Below the pieces are notes generated by a model. That model was not told the origin of the DNA and did not search any database. It saw only the letters and a program-made list of their open reading frames with translations. Shown here piece by piece: positions 34,333-43,274 of a DNA stretch of 64,000 bases. This DNA comes from Paradevosia sp036499825 (GTDB taxonomy: Bacteria > Pseudomonadota > Alphaproteobacteria > Rhizobiales > Devosiaceae). Position 1 is the stretch's first letter, and every line of letters begins with the position of its first letter. The position numbers were made by a program, and so were the translations under genes. Where the stretch lies: positions 186,001 to 250,000 of the forward strand of contig DASYCZ010000049.1 in the NCBI GenBank assembly GCA_036499825.1. Direction: 5' to 3'.

Positions 34333-35205
34333 GTGGACGCCGTCACTTGCCTTCTGAATGCCGGCAATATGCTGGGCGAAAGCCCGGTCTGGAGTGCCCG
34401 GGAACAGGCGCTTTACTGGGTGGATAGCCGCGCCCCGTCTATGCATCGCTACGATCCATCCACCGGCACCGTCGACAGCACGGCATTGCCCAGCCTCGTC
34501 GGCAGCATCGGCCTCCGCCAGGGCGGCGGCTTCATCCTCGGCCTCCGCGACGGCGTCTATACCACCGACAGTTTCGGCGGCGAATTGAGCCTTCTGGCTG
34601 ATCCCGAGAGGCAGTCGCCCGATAATCGCTTCAACGATGGCCGCTGCGATCGCCAGGGGCGCTTCTGGGCGGGCACCATGAACGATCGCAGCCGCGATCC
34701 GACCGGCGCCCTCTACAAGATCGAGCCGGACAGTACCTGCACCCTGATGGGTGACGACATCATCGTCCCCAACAGCCTGGCCTGGAGTCCGGACGACAAA
34801 CGCATGTATTTCGCCGACACCTACCGGCATTCCATCTTCGTTTATGATTTCGATGCCGATCAGGGCCGCCTAGGCCCGCGCCAGCTCTTTGTCGATACCA
34901 AGAACCATCCGGGCCGCCCCGACGGCTCCTGCATCGATGACAGCGGATGCCTCTGGAACGCCGAATATGCCGGTGGGCGCGTGGTCCGCTACACGCCGGG
35001 GGGTGTCATCGACACCGTCATCGATATGCCCGTCTCGCAGCCCAGTTGCTGCTGTTTCGGGGGGCCGGACCTCGACATCCTGTTCATCACCTCCGCGACC
35101 CAGCGCATGACCCCCGAACAAAAGGCCGCCGAGCCTTTGGCTGGCGGCCTCTTCGCCTTGCGCGTCGGCGCGCAAGGCATGCCCGAACCGATGTTCGCCG
35201 GCTGA
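34333..35205 (+). CDS. SMP-30/gluconolactonase-like beta-propeller hydrolase
   Basis: 290 residues from GTG 34333 (GGGAGG upstream). Six-bladed propeller with a divalent metal; the ligands are in LGESPVW (Glu), FNDGRCDRQGRFWAGTM (Asn), VPNSLAWSPD (Asn) and PDGSCIDDSGCLWNA (Asp). These enzymes open sugar or other lactones to acids. Placement between a NIPSNAP gene and a catabolic operon suggests a lactone intermediate, but its identity is unknown. Confidence 0.9.
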   Translation: MDAVTCLLNAGNMLGESPVWSAREQALYWVDSRAPSMHRYDPSTGTVDSTALPSLVGSIGLRQGGGFILGLRDGVYTTDSFGGELSLLADPERQSPDNRFNDGRCDRQGRFWAGTMNDRSRDPTGALYKIEPDSTCTLMGDDIIVPNSLAWSPDDKRMYFADTYRHSIFVYDFDADQGRLGPRQLFVDTKNHPGRPDGSCIDDSGCLWNAEYAGGRVVRYTPGGVIDTVIDMPVSQPSCCCFGGPDLDILFITSATQRMTPEQKAAEPLAGGLFALRVGAQGMPEPMFAG

Positions 35206-35290
35206 TCTGTCGAAGGCCAGGGTTCGGGATAGACACCCCCTCAATCCGCCTCCAGGTGGAGGCGATCGAACCATAGGCTGCCAGTCTGTG

Positions 35291-35428
35291 TCTCCCTCCC
35301 CCTTGCGCGGAGGGAGACGATGGAGCCGCTTGCTCCAGGCATAAGGTAGTGATGGCTATACGGGAGGCTTCCTCCCCTTTGCGGGAGAAGAGAGGGGTGG
35401 TGGTGAGCCGCACCAACACCCCATCACC
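35291..35428. repeat. GC-rich palindromic repeat (diverged copy)
   Basis: TCTCCCTCC (35291-35299) pairs with GGAGGGAGA (35309-35317), and CCTCCCCTTTGCGGG follows near 35371. The motif CTCCCCCTTGCG matches the core of the perfect element at 56174-56300. It abuts the stop codon of the NHL gene. Confidence 0.55.
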
Positions 35429-36403
35429 TTAATTCACCTTCTGCTTGACCAGCTTGCGGATCACCGGCAGCAATTCCGGCCGGGGCTGGTCCGGGAACAG
35501 TGACGGCCAGGCCGTATAGGACACTTCCCCCACATAGAGATCGCCGCGCGAGTCGACCGCCAGCCCATGCGGCGACAGGAACTGCCCATCACCGGCACCC
35601 GCCGATGGCTGTGTCTCCAGCCGCGACAGCAGCTTGCCGTTATTGTCCAGAATGCTGATGCGCGGCCCGAGATTGCGCACGCCGCGATTGGTTTTCATGT
35701 AGGGGCCAATCTCCCCCACATAGCAGATCGGGCAACTGCAGCGCGGCATATGAATGCCGCTCGGGCGGTGGATGTGGTTCCACTCCGTCTGGTATTTGCC
35801 ATTGCCGTCAAAGATCTGGATGCGGTGGTTTTCGCGGTCCGCCACATAGACCCAGCCATCCGGATCGCAGCTGATATTGTGCGGCAGGTTGAATTCGCCC
35901 GCACCGATCCCCGGCTGGCCCCAGGTCAACAGATGCTTGCCATCCGCCGAGAACTTATGGACGCAATTATTGCCATAGCCGTCGGAAACATAGATGTCGC
36001 CCTGCGGCGACAGCGCCGTATGCGTGCATTTGCAGAACGGCTTGCCGCTCATGAAGCCCGAAGACTGCCCGGGAATGCCGAGCGTCAGCAGCACCTTCCC
36101 GTCAAGCGTGCAGCGCCGCACCGAATGGTCGCCGTCATCGGTGCAATAGATGGTGCCATCCGGTGCCATGTGGACACCGTGCGGGCGCAGAAAGATGCCC
36201 TCGCCCCATGAGGTCAGGAAGTTGCCGTCGCGATCGAACACCATCATCGGATGTTCGCCTCGGTTGAATACATAGACCCGGTCGCTATCGTCGATGCCGA
36301 TACCGCCGACCTCTCCTAGCCGCCAGCCCTCGGGCACGATGCCCCAATTGTTGACGAATTCGTAGCGGTAGTCGCCTGTGCCTAAAATCATGCCGGAAGC
36401 CAA
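35429..36403 (-). CDS. NHL-repeat beta-propeller protein
   Basis: About 324 residues. The strong AAAGGAGGAG site favours the TTG start at 36403; ATG 36391 is an alternative. Repeated NHL blades are visible (RPHGVHMAPDGTIYCTDDGDHSVRRCTLDG, LPHNISCDPDGWVYVADRENHRIQIFDGNGKY, LSPHGLAVDSRGDLYVGEV). A Cys cluster CSCPIC with nearby Cys residues could bind a metal. Related to peptidylglycine alpha-amidating-lyase-like proteins in name only. Last gene of the seven-gene minus-strand operon. No signal peptide. Likely a hydrolase or lyase on an unknown substrate. Confidence 0.8.
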   Translation of the reverse strand: MASGMILGTGDYRYEFVNNWGIVPEGWRLGEVGGIGIDDSDRVYVFNRGEHPMMVFDRDGNFLTSWGEGIFLRPHGVHMAPDGTIYCTDDGDHSVRRCTLDGKVLLTLGIPGQSSGFMSGKPFCKCTHTALSPQGDIYVSDGYGNNCVHKFSADGKHLLTWGQPGIGAGEFNLPHNISCDPDGWVYVADRENHRIQIFDGNGKYQTEWNHIHRPSGIHMPRCSCPICYVGEIGPYMKTNRGVRNLGPRISILDNNGKLLSRLETQPSAGAGDGQFLSPHGLAVDSRGDLYVGEVSYTAWPSLFPDQPRPELLPVIRKLVKQKVN

Positions 36404-36429
36404 ACGCTCCTCCTTTGCCAATCTTGCGG

Positions 36430-37245
36430 TTAGCGGGCCAGCCGGCCGAAAAACGCAACCATCCGGGCAATGGCGTCGCGGCCAGCCTCGGCATCAGGTT
36501 CGTGTTTCATGAAGCCGTGTTTCTGGCCCGGATATTTGTGGAACTCGGCCTCGCCGCCCAGCGCCCTGTAGGCAGCGGCGAAGCGGTCGATACTGTGGTG
36601 ATCGAGATTTTCGTCGGCCGTCCCCTGAACCACCAGCACCGGCGGCAGCGCGACAGGCTCCCTGCGTTCGACAATGCCGATGGGGCTGCCCCCATCCATG
36701 GCCGCGCTTGTGCCCCAGAATGCGTCGTGTCCCTGTACCAGCCGCTGGCGCCCGGTCTCGACCGCCATCCGATAGCGCCCGACCGGATCGAGCACCGGCC
36801 AGCACGCCACGACGCCCGCAAGGCTGGCATCGAAACCGGCGGTCGCCGGGTCGGCATGGGCCAGATAGCGGGGATCGCCAGGACGCAAGGCGCTCAGCAC
36901 GATCAGATGCCCGCCGCTCGATGAACCCAGTCCGAACACCTTGGCGGCATCAAACCCGAGTTCGGTTGACCGGCTTTTCAACCAGCGGATGGCGTAATTG
37001 ATATCGGCCACTGTTTCCGGATAGCCCGCACTGGGCGGCATCCGGAAATCGATGGAGAGCACGAGAAAACCGGCTTCCACCAACGGCGCCAGGAACGGCC
37101 GGTTCTCGAACCGGTCGAGCGCCGTCCACGCCCCGCCATGCACATCGACGATGGCGCCGACGACGGGGCCGAACGGCCGGTAGAGTTCGGCCAGCAGCGT
37201 TGCGTCGCCGATCGTCAGATAGGGGATGGTTCCGGCTTCCAGCAT
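36430..37245 (-). CDS. Alpha/beta hydrolase (esterase/lipase-like)
   Basis: 271 residues from ATG 37245 (TGGAGTGG upstream). Oxyanion-hole motif DVHGGAWT, nucleophile elbow GLGSSSGGHL, acid in GTADENLDHHS and catalytic His in GQKHGFMKHEP. It resembles the BD-FAE/hormone-sensitive-lipase type of small-ester hydrolase. No signal peptide, so it acts on an imported substrate. It lies in the operon between the LysR gene and the NHL gene. Confidence 0.88.
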   Translation of the reverse strand: MLEAGTIPYLTIGDATLLAELYRPFGPVVGAIVDVHGGAWTALDRFENRPFLAPLVEAGFLVLSIDFRMPPSAGYPETVADINYAIRWLKSRSTELGFDAAKVFGLGSSSGGHLIVLSALRPGDPRYLAHADPATAGFDASLAGVVACWPVLDPVGRYRMAVETGRQRLVQGHDAFWGTSAAMDGGSPIGIVERREPVALPPVLVVQGTADENLDHHSIDRFAAAYRALGGEAEFHKYPGQKHGFMKHEPDAEAGRDAIARMVAFFGRLAR

Positions 37246-37261
37246 GTCCACTCCAGGGCGG

Positions 37262-38266
37262 CTATTCGTTATCCGCCAGGCCAAGTTCGGTGACATCCGT
37301 CTCCAGCGCCCCTGTTTCCTCGTCCTTTTCCTGTATCGGGCGATGACCGACGAGGCGTCCGCTTTTGAGCGCCGCATCCACCTCGAAGCGGATAGCCCGC
37401 GCCAGTGCCCTGAGGCCCGGCGTCATCGGCTTGTGCAGCGAAAACGCGATCATGAAGGATTGCTGCAGCGGCGGATCGACGATGCGCAGCACCCGCATAT
37501 CGGCCCCGAGCCGGCTGGAAGCGATGGCGGCGCCCGGCAGGACGGCCATGCCCCGCCCCTCGCTGACCAACTCCTTCAGCGCCACGAGCGAGTCGATCTC
37601 GAGGACCGCAGTGACCTCGAAACCCAGCCGTTGCGTTGCCGCATCCAGGGTACGCCGCAGCCCGTGGTGCCGACCCGGCAGCACCAGCGGCATGCCGTTC
37701 AACGCCCGCGTGGGTATCTCGCCCTTGTCATTGGCGAGGTCGCCGATCAGCGCCCCCTTGCCGAGCAGGAACAGGTCCTCGGTGATCAGCGGCTCCATCT
37801 GCACGGAAGCTGTCCGGCGTGCGGCGTTGAGAATGGCCATGTCGACGCGGCCGTTGACCAGCCACTCGTTGACGAAACCGCTGAAGCCTTCGAGGATGTG
37901 GAGCTTGATCTGCGGATAATGCGTACAGAAATTGCGCACCAGCGCCGCCCCGATGCCGGCGCTAAGCGATGGCGGAATGCCAAGGCTGATCTCGCCGGAG
38001 GGAATTTCGAGCGAGGCACGGAGATCTGCCTTGGCCTGCAGGATGCCCTCGATATGCGGCTTGATCGCATCCACGAAGGCGGCGCCGTGTTCGGTCGGGC
38101 TGGTGCCGCGGCCATGCCGGTAGAGCAACGGCACGCCGACCTCATCCTCTAGGTCGCGCAATTGCCGGCTGAGCGTGGGTTGCGCCACGCCGAGCACGGC
38201 GGCAGCCTTCGACAGGCTGCCGTAATTGGCTATCGTGACCAGATAGGTCAGCTGATTGAGCTTCAT
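37262..38266 (-). CDS. LysR-type regulator of the catabolic operon
   Basis: 334 residues. N-terminal MKLNQLTYLVTIANYGSLSKAAAVLGVAQPTLSRQLRDLEDEVGVPLLYRHGRG is the winged HTH; the effector domain follows, and the tail (about 30 residues, acidic) is longer than usual. GGGAGGG ribosome-binding site. Close to the NAC/CynR-like branch by memory only. Being inside the operon it may autoregulate and respond to the transported compound. Confidence 0.88.
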   Translation of the reverse strand: MKLNQLTYLVTIANYGSLSKAAAVLGVAQPTLSRQLRDLEDEVGVPLLYRHGRGTSPTEHGAAFVDAIKPHIEGILQAKADLRASLEIPSGEISLGIPPSLSAGIGAALVRNFCTHYPQIKLHILEGFSGFVNEWLVNGRVDMAILNAARRTASVQMEPLITEDLFLLGKGALIGDLANDKGEIPTRALNGMPLVLPGRHHGLRRTLDAATQRLGFEVTAVLEIDSLVALKELVSEGRGMAVLPGAAIASSRLGADMRVLRIVDPPLQQSFMIAFSLHKPMTPGLRALARAIRFEVDAALKSGRLVGHRPIQEKDEETGALETDVTELGLADNE

Positions 38267-38349
38267 ACCGGAACCCTCCCGGGTGATTGGCGCCCTCCGG
38301 ACACCGACGTCACCGCGCGAACGCGGTGACGCATGGATGCAATCCGAGC

Positions 38350-39369
38350 TTACAGCCCAGCCTGGTCGACATAGTCGTTGGTGTAGACCTTGGCGGGATC
38401 GAGCGTCGGCCGCTTGCCCGTGCTCTGCTCGATGAAGTCGTAGTTCTCCTCGATCGATTCCGGCGTCACGCGTGGCGATGCCGGAAAACCGTAGCGGTTG
38501 GTCTCATAGGCGGCCGCAAAGATCGCCGGATCGACGCCCTTGTAATCCTTGGCGATCGCCGCCTTGGTGCCTTCGGGGTCGGTGCGGATCAGGTTGGCGG
38601 CCTTCGACATGGCCTTCAGCATGCCGACGGCAAGCTTCGGATTGTCCTTCAGCCAGGCCTGCCGTGCCACCAGGCACCCGAGCAGGTAACCGTCCAGCGG
38701 TTTGAATTCGCCATTGGCGAGGTTGAGCAGCATGTAGGCGCCATTATTGGCCACGGCGGTTTCCGCCGTTGGCGACGACACCGTGAAGGCGTCGATGCGG
38801 TGCTGCGCGAAGGCAGCGAGCATCACATTGGCGGCGCCGACCGGCACGATGGTCATGTCCTTGTCGGGGTCGAGCCCGACATTCTTGGCGAGATAGCGCA
38901 CCAGCTGGTCGCTATTGCTGCCCGCGGCGGTGACGCCGATGGTCAGTCCCTTGAGCGCCTTGAGCCGGTCCTCGACCGGCGTCGCGTCGGTAAGGCCGAG
39001 CTTCTTGGCCACATCGCCCTGGATCACATAGCCATTGGCGAACTGCACGAAGTTCGAGCCGAAGCAGGTCAGGTCCTGGCCGTGTTCCTGTGCATTGATC
39101 ACGTTGGTGGGCGAACCGTTCATGATCTGCGCGTCACCGGACAACACCGCCGCGGCGGCGGTCGCGCCCCCCGGGATGTCGACCGACTCGAAGTCGATTC
39201 CTTGCTCCTTGAAGAAGCCGAGCTCTTCGGCAAGGAAGATCGACATATGCACCATGCCGCTGCCCGAGCCGACCATGGTTACCTTGGTCAGTTCCTCCGC
39301 GGACGCCGGGTGCGACAGCCCAAGCGCCACCATCGTCGCCAGGGCGGCGACCTTTCCGACAAATCCCAT
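38350..39369 (-). CDS. ABC transporter substrate-binding protein (SsuA/NMT1-like)
   Basis: 339 residues. Signal peptide MGFVGKVAALATMVALGLSHPASA. The mature domain (VTMVGSGSGMVHMSIFLAEELGFFKEQGIDFESVDIPGGATAAAAVLSGDAQIMNGSPTN) is of the SsuA/THI5 type that carries sulfonates, nitrate, pyrimidine precursors or aromatic acids. AGGAGGAGAGA ribosome-binding site. It delivers the ligand to the permease and ATPase encoded just upstream. Confidence 0.9.
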   Translation of the reverse strand: MGFVGKVAALATMVALGLSHPASAEELTKVTMVGSGSGMVHMSIFLAEELGFFKEQGIDFESVDIPGGATAAAAVLSGDAQIMNGSPTNVINAQEHGQDLTCFGSNFVQFANGYVIQGDVAKKLGLTDATPVEDRLKALKGLTIGVTAAGSNSDQLVRYLAKNVGLDPDKDMTIVPVGAANVMLAAFAQHRIDAFTVSSPTAETAVANNGAYMLLNLANGEFKPLDGYLLGCLVARQAWLKDNPKLAVGMLKAMSKAANLIRTDPEGTKAAIAKDYKGVDPAIFAAAYETNRYGFPASPRVTPESIEENYDFIEQSTGKRPTLDPAKVYTNDYVDQAGL

Positions 39370-39391
39370 TCTCTCCTCCTGGGATAGCTTG

Positions 39392-40159
39392 TTAAACTCT
39401 GAGCTCGGCGCCCGTATCCTCGGTACGCCAGGGCATTAGCAGCCGCTCGCTGATGCGAACGACGATGTTGAAGAACAGCGACATCAACAGGATCGCGAAC
39501 AGCGCGGCGAAAGCGCCGGGCGTGTCGAACTGCGATGTCGACCGCATCAGCAGATAGCCAAGGCCCCGGTTGGACGCGACGATCTCGCCCAAAATGGCGC
39601 CGATCAACGCGTTCGGGACCGATAGCCGCAGCCCGGTAAATACCCAGATCATCGCCGACGGCATGATGACCTTGGTGACCAGTTGTCCCTCGCTGGCGCC
39701 CATCAGCTTGGTGATCGCCAATTGCTCCCGGCTCACCTGGCGCACGCCCGTGAAGGTGTTGAGAAACACCAGGAAGAACACGATGGTCGAAACCAGGACG
39801 ATCTTCATGTTGATGCCGATGCCGAGCCACAGGATGAACAGCGGCGCCAGCGCCGCCTTGGGCAGGCTGTAGAACATGGTGATGAACGGCTCGAGTACGT
39901 CCGCCAGCAGCTTGTTGCGCCCCAGGACCACCCCGGTCGCCGCGCCGACGATGCCGCCGAGCGCAAATCCCGCAACGGTTTCGATGGCCGTCGTCCACGC
40001 ATTGGCCAGCAGCGTACCATCCAGCAATATCGCCCAGAACGCCTTGCCGATCTCACTCGGCGTCGACATGAAGAATACCAGGTTGAAGGCTGGCGCGGCG
40101 AACTGCCAGAGCACCAGCAGAACCGCGACCACCAGCAGCCGCAGCAGGTTGACGGTCAT
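39392..40159 (-). CDS. ABC transporter permease (SsuC/TauC-like)
   Basis: 255 residues from ATG 40159; the first bases overlap the ATPase stop (ATGA). Six membrane segments and the EAA-type coupling loop VSREQLAITKLMGASEGQLVTKVIMPSAMIWVFTGLRL. Inner-membrane partner of the SsuA-like binding protein and the ATPase. Confidence 0.92.
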   Translation of the reverse strand: MTVNLLRLLVVAVLLVLWQFAAPAFNLVFFMSTPSEIGKAFWAILLDGTLLANAWTTAIETVAGFALGGIVGAATGVVLGRNKLLADVLEPFITMFYSLPKAALAPLFILWLGIGINMKIVLVSTIVFFLVFLNTFTGVRQVSREQLAITKLMGASEGQLVTKVIMPSAMIWVFTGLRLSVPNALIGAILGEIVASNRGLGYLLMRSTSQFDTPGAFAALFAILLMSLFFNIVVRISERLLMPWRTEDTGAELRV

Positions 40160-40983
40160 CGCTTGCCCTCCAAGGCGGTCTGCGCCTCCATCGCCGGCGC
40201 CAGCAGTTCCCACAAACGGTGGCATTCGGCGAGATAATCGGCATTGCCGCGCAGCGCCCTGAGGTCACGGTCCCTGGGCAGGTTGACCTCGATGATCTCG
40301 CGGATATGGCCAGGCCGCTCGGTGAACACCACGCAGCGGTCGCCCAGCGCGATGGCCTCATCGATATCGTGGGTGACGAAGAGCACCGTCTTGCCGAGCC
40401 GACGGCAGAGCTGACGTAGTTCGGTTTGCAGCGTCAGCCGCAACTGTGCGTCCAACGCCCCGAATGGCTCGTCCATCAACAGGGTTTCGGGGTCATAGGC
40501 GAGGAGCCTCGCCAGAGCGGCGCGCTTGCGCATGCCGCCCGAGAGCTGCGTCGGATAGGAATTCTCGAACCCCGTCAGCCCCACCGCCTCCAGCCAGAAC
40601 TTCACCGTCTCGGTGATGAGCGCCTTGGGTTTGCGGCGTATCTCAAGCGGCAACGCCACATTGCGCGCGATCGTCCGCCAATCCATCAGGTGGTCGGTCT
40701 GCGTCATGTAGCCGACGCTGGTATTGATGCCCTCCACCGGCTTGCCGCCATAGGCGACGCTGCCCTCGGTGGGGCCGAACAGCCCGGCCGTCATATTGAG
40801 CAGCGTCGATTTTCCGCAGCCCGACGGGCCCACGATGGTGATGAATTCGCCTTCCGCAACCGTCAGATTGATGTCGCGGACGGCAAGCATGGCCTCGCCG
40901 AAGATCTTGGTGACCCCGGAGAACGACACGAAGTCGGCCCGCCGCGGCAAGCGCGGCAGTTCCCGAACCTGGGCTTTCGACAC
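40156..40983 (-). CDS. ABC transporter ATP-binding protein (SsuB/TauB-like)
   Basis: 275 residues, GTG start 40983 with AGGGGAGGGG upstream. Walker A GPSGCGKSTLL, Q-loop YMTQTDHLMDW, signature QLSGGMRKRAALARLL, Walker B LLMDEPFGALD, and H-loop FVTHDIDEAIAL. Energises uptake through the permease; second gene of the operon. Confidence 0.94.
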   Translation of the reverse strand: MSKAQVRELPRLPRRADFVSFSGVTKIFGEAMLAVRDINLTVAEGEFITIVGPSGCGKSTLLNMTAGLFGPTEGSVAYGGKPVEGINTSVGYMTQTDHLMDWRTIARNVALPLEIRRKPKALITETVKFWLEAVGLTGFENSYPTQLSGGMRKRAALARLLAYDPETLLMDEPFGALDAQLRLTLQTELRQLCRRLGKTVLFVTHDIDEAIALGDRCVVFTERPGHIREIIEVNLPRDRDLRALRGNADYLAECHRLWELLAPAMEAQTALEGKR

Positions 40984-41033
40984 CGGGCCCCTCCCCTGAT
41001 CTTGGTTTCGCCGGAACGGATCTGTGCCGGCGA

Positions 41034-41885
41034 TCAGGAGAAGAAGTCCGGCAACTGGATGACGAACAATTCGCTGTCCTGTTTGGCGATGATGGAATCC
41101 GGGCCGTCGTTCCGCTCGATCTTGAAAGCGGTATTGACGTCATGCGATTTGCCCTCATGCGCCACCTGGCCCTTGGTCAGGAACATCAGTTCCGTCCCGG
41201 CGAGCTTGCCGACATCCAGCGCGGCGCCGGCATCGAGCTTGACGAAGCCCGCGCGGACCTGCCGCTCCGTGAAGGCACCCAGCCATTTGCGGGCCACGCC
41301 CGGCGCGGTCTTGTCCGCCACCCAGGCCGAGCCTTCCGGGTTCATGATGATCAAATCGGTATAGCGTGGCGTCGGATAGACCAGCTTGCGGCCCATCTTG
41401 TGCTCCCACACCGCCTCGAACGAATCCTGGCGGTGGCGCTTGCCGTCGGCATCGAGCCAGGTATAGGCGCCCTTTTCGAACGCGCCCTTGGCCAGCAATT
41501 CGTCATAGGCCTGCCGGCGTTCGCGCTGGCTCATGAAGCCGCCACCGCTGGCGCCGCCGAACTGCAGCGTCAACATGGTCAAATCGCCATGGCGCACCTG
41601 CGGACCATAATGCACGCTCTCCGGGAAATACCCGACCCAGCCGGCTTCCATCCGCTTGTCGGTGACATATTCGAAGGTGCCCGACAGCACGAAACGGAAC
41701 TGCTCGAAATTGTGCTTGTGCCGCGGCGCTTTCCACTCGCCCTCGCCGCCGCCCGAATAGTACCAGCGGTAATTGCCGAGATCGCCTTCCTTGCCGGCGA
41801 ACAACACCTTGGATTCGCGGTCTTTTCCTTCGCGAAGGTTACCGGCGTCATAGACTGGTGCTTCGTCCGGTTTGGTAATCTGCAT
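41034..41885 (-). CDS. Bicupin-like protein, first gene of the catabolic operon
   Basis: 283 residues from ATG 41885 with AAGGAGG. Metal-binding cupin pattern APRHKHNFEQFRFVLSGTFEYV, then FPESVHYGPQ with the second His, and a second cupin-like half (KLDAGAALDVGKLAGTELMFLTKGQVAHEGKSHDVNTAFKIERND). The first half keeps the full HxH...E...H set; the second is degenerate. Cupins of this type may be dioxygenases, isomerases or sensors. It starts the operon that continues with the importer. Confidence 0.83.
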   Translation of the reverse strand: MQITKPDEAPVYDAGNLREGKDRESKVLFAGKEGDLGNYRWYYSGGGEGEWKAPRHKHNFEQFRFVLSGTFEYVTDKRMEAGWVGYFPESVHYGPQVRHGDLTMLTLQFGGASGGGFMSQRERRQAYDELLAKGAFEKGAYTWLDADGKRHRQDSFEAVWEHKMGRKLVYPTPRYTDLIIMNPEGSAWVADKTAPGVARKWLGAFTERQVRAGFVKLDAGAALDVGKLAGTELMFLTKGQVAHEGKSHDVNTAFKIERNDGPDSIIAKQDSELFVIQLPDFFS

Positions 41886-42031
41886 GATATGCCTCCTTGC
41901 TCCTCGACCCGAAACGGTTGCGTGCGCTGCTTTCCCGGAACCCGGAAGCTGCCGCCTTGCTGGAGGCACATTATCGACGCGTACCGTCGTCGGAAGTTCA
42001 CATTCCGATCATTCAGGTATGTCGAATGCGT

Positions 42032-42049
42032 ATAGCTCGTCCGAGCTAT
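42032..42049. promoter_or_regulatory. Palindrome ATAGCTCG-TC-CGAGCTAT upstream of the cupin operon
   Basis: A perfect inverted repeat with 8-bp arms and a 2-nt spacer, about 150 nt upstream of the cupin gene in the 523-nt divergent space (41886-42408). It is a good candidate operator. The rest of the space holds another inverted repeat at 42137-42159 and no convincing gene. Confidence 0.45.
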
Positions 42050-42136
42050 GTCAATCTCGACTATCGGCTAGCAACGCGGGTGAAGCTACTCGATTGCGGT
42101 CGGTTACGGCTGAACCCTGCCGTCATCGCCATCGCC

Positions 42137-42159
42137 CGTCGTCATGGTGGATGACGACG
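42137..42159. repeat. Inverted repeat CGTCGTCAT/ATGACGACG
   Basis: Perfect 9-bp arms around GGTGG. No U-tract follows. It may be an operator or an RNA hairpin in the leader of the SH3-like gene starting at 42409. Confidence 0.35.
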
Positions 42160-42408
42160 CTGCGGCATTGCTCCAGGGATCGATGGTTTGCATGAAACAT
42201 TCCCGGCATTCGCATTCACCCGCCATTCATCTGACAACTGGTTATCTGCACTCAGCGGCGAAGATTATCGCCGCAGTGAGAGGGCCGAAGATCAGCAGTT
42301 TCAAACATCCGCTCGCCAGCCTGGCCAATCTATGGCTCTGGCCGGAACTTCGAAATCTTTCTAAACGTTTCTGACTTGATCTCCCCCGAGCGCCATGGAG
42401 CGTCCCAT

Positions 42409-43140
42409 ATGAACCGCCAGACTAAGAATCTAATCCTGAGGTTGGCCACCGGCGTGGCTGTCGCAGCGACCGCCGCCCTCATGCTGCTGCCCGTTGCCGC
42501 ATCCGCCGCTCCGGCGACAGCGACCGCCAATGTCAACGTCCGCACCGGCCCTGGCCCTGGCTATGGCGTCGTCAGCGTGCTGACCAGCGGCCAGCGGGTC
42601 GATGTGCAGCAATGCCAGGGCACCTGGTGCCTGATCAATGCGCGCGGCACCAGCGGCTGGGTCGCCTCCACCTATCTCGACCAGCGCGGTTTCGGCGGCG
42701 GCACGCAGAACCTAGGCCCCGTCAATGGCGGCGGCATCAGCATCCAGATTCCCGGCGTCGTTATCGGCAACCCGCCCCCGCCGCCGCCGATCATCGTCGC
42801 CCCCGGCCCCGGCCCGCGCCCGCCCTTCGGTGGCCCTGGCCCGCGTCCGCCCTTTGGTGGCCCCGGCAACGGTCATGGCAATGGTCCCGGCCGTCCGAAC
42901 CACCGCGATCAGGCGTGCTTCTATTCGGGCGCCAACTTCCGCGGCGACAGCTTCTGCCTCGATGAGGGCGAGTCCATGGGTCGCCTGCGTCGCGGCCAGC
43001 AGGTCGGCTCCATCGACAATCCCGATGGCCTGCGCGTCCGGGTCTGCACCGACGACAATTTCCGCGGCACCTGCCGCATCTATACCAGCGATGCCCGCGA
43101 TCTTGGCCGTTTCAACGTCCAGTCCGCCAGCGCCAACTAA
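42409..43140 (+). CDS. Secreted SH3-like protein with crystallin-like C-terminal domain
   Basis: 243 residues from ATG 42409. Signal peptide to ...VAASAAPA; SH3b domain (ATATANVNVRTGPGPGYGVVSVLTSGQRVDVQQCQGTWCLINARGTSGWVASTYL); a Pro/Gly-rich linker with PPFGGPGPRPPFGGPG repeats; and a C-terminal domain with CFYSGANFRGDSFCLDEGES and VRVCTDDNFRGTCRIY, two Greek-key beta/gamma-crystallin motifs with paired Cys. SH3b domains usually bind cell wall peptides. One of four paralogues in this region. Confidence 0.82.
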   Translation: MNRQTKNLILRLATGVAVAATAALMLLPVAASAAPATATANVNVRTGPGPGYGVVSVLTSGQRVDVQQCQGTWCLINARGTSGWVASTYLDQRGFGGGTQNLGPVNGGGISIQIPGVVIGNPPPPPPIIVAPGPGPRPPFGGPGPRPPFGGPGNGHGNGPGRPNHRDQACFYSGANFRGDSFCLDEGESMGRLRRGQQVGSIDNPDGLRVRVCTDDNFRGTCRIYTSDARDLGRFNVQSASAN

Positions 43141-43161
43141 GGCCTGACCGATCCCTGTGGG

Positions 43162-43190
43162 AAGGCGCCGCATTCGCGGCGCCTTTTTCT
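43162..43190 (+). terminator. Intrinsic terminator after the first SH3-like gene
   Basis: AGGCGCCGC (43163-43171) pairs with GCGGCGCCT (43176-43184), loop ATTC, then TTTTTCTTT. Confidence 0.88.
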
Positions 43191-43274
43191 TTGGCGTGGC
43201 AGTTTGGCACTTGGAACGCCGCCGATCAGGCGCTAGCTTGCGCGTTGTTGCATCTGAATCGGGGGATCGGCGAA

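Noticed and set aside
43204..43219. TTGGCAC...GC resembling a sigma-54 promoter before the second SH3-like gene
   Set aside because: The GG/GC spacing fits but the -12 box is ACGC and the -24 box ends in T; too weak next to the match at 21019.
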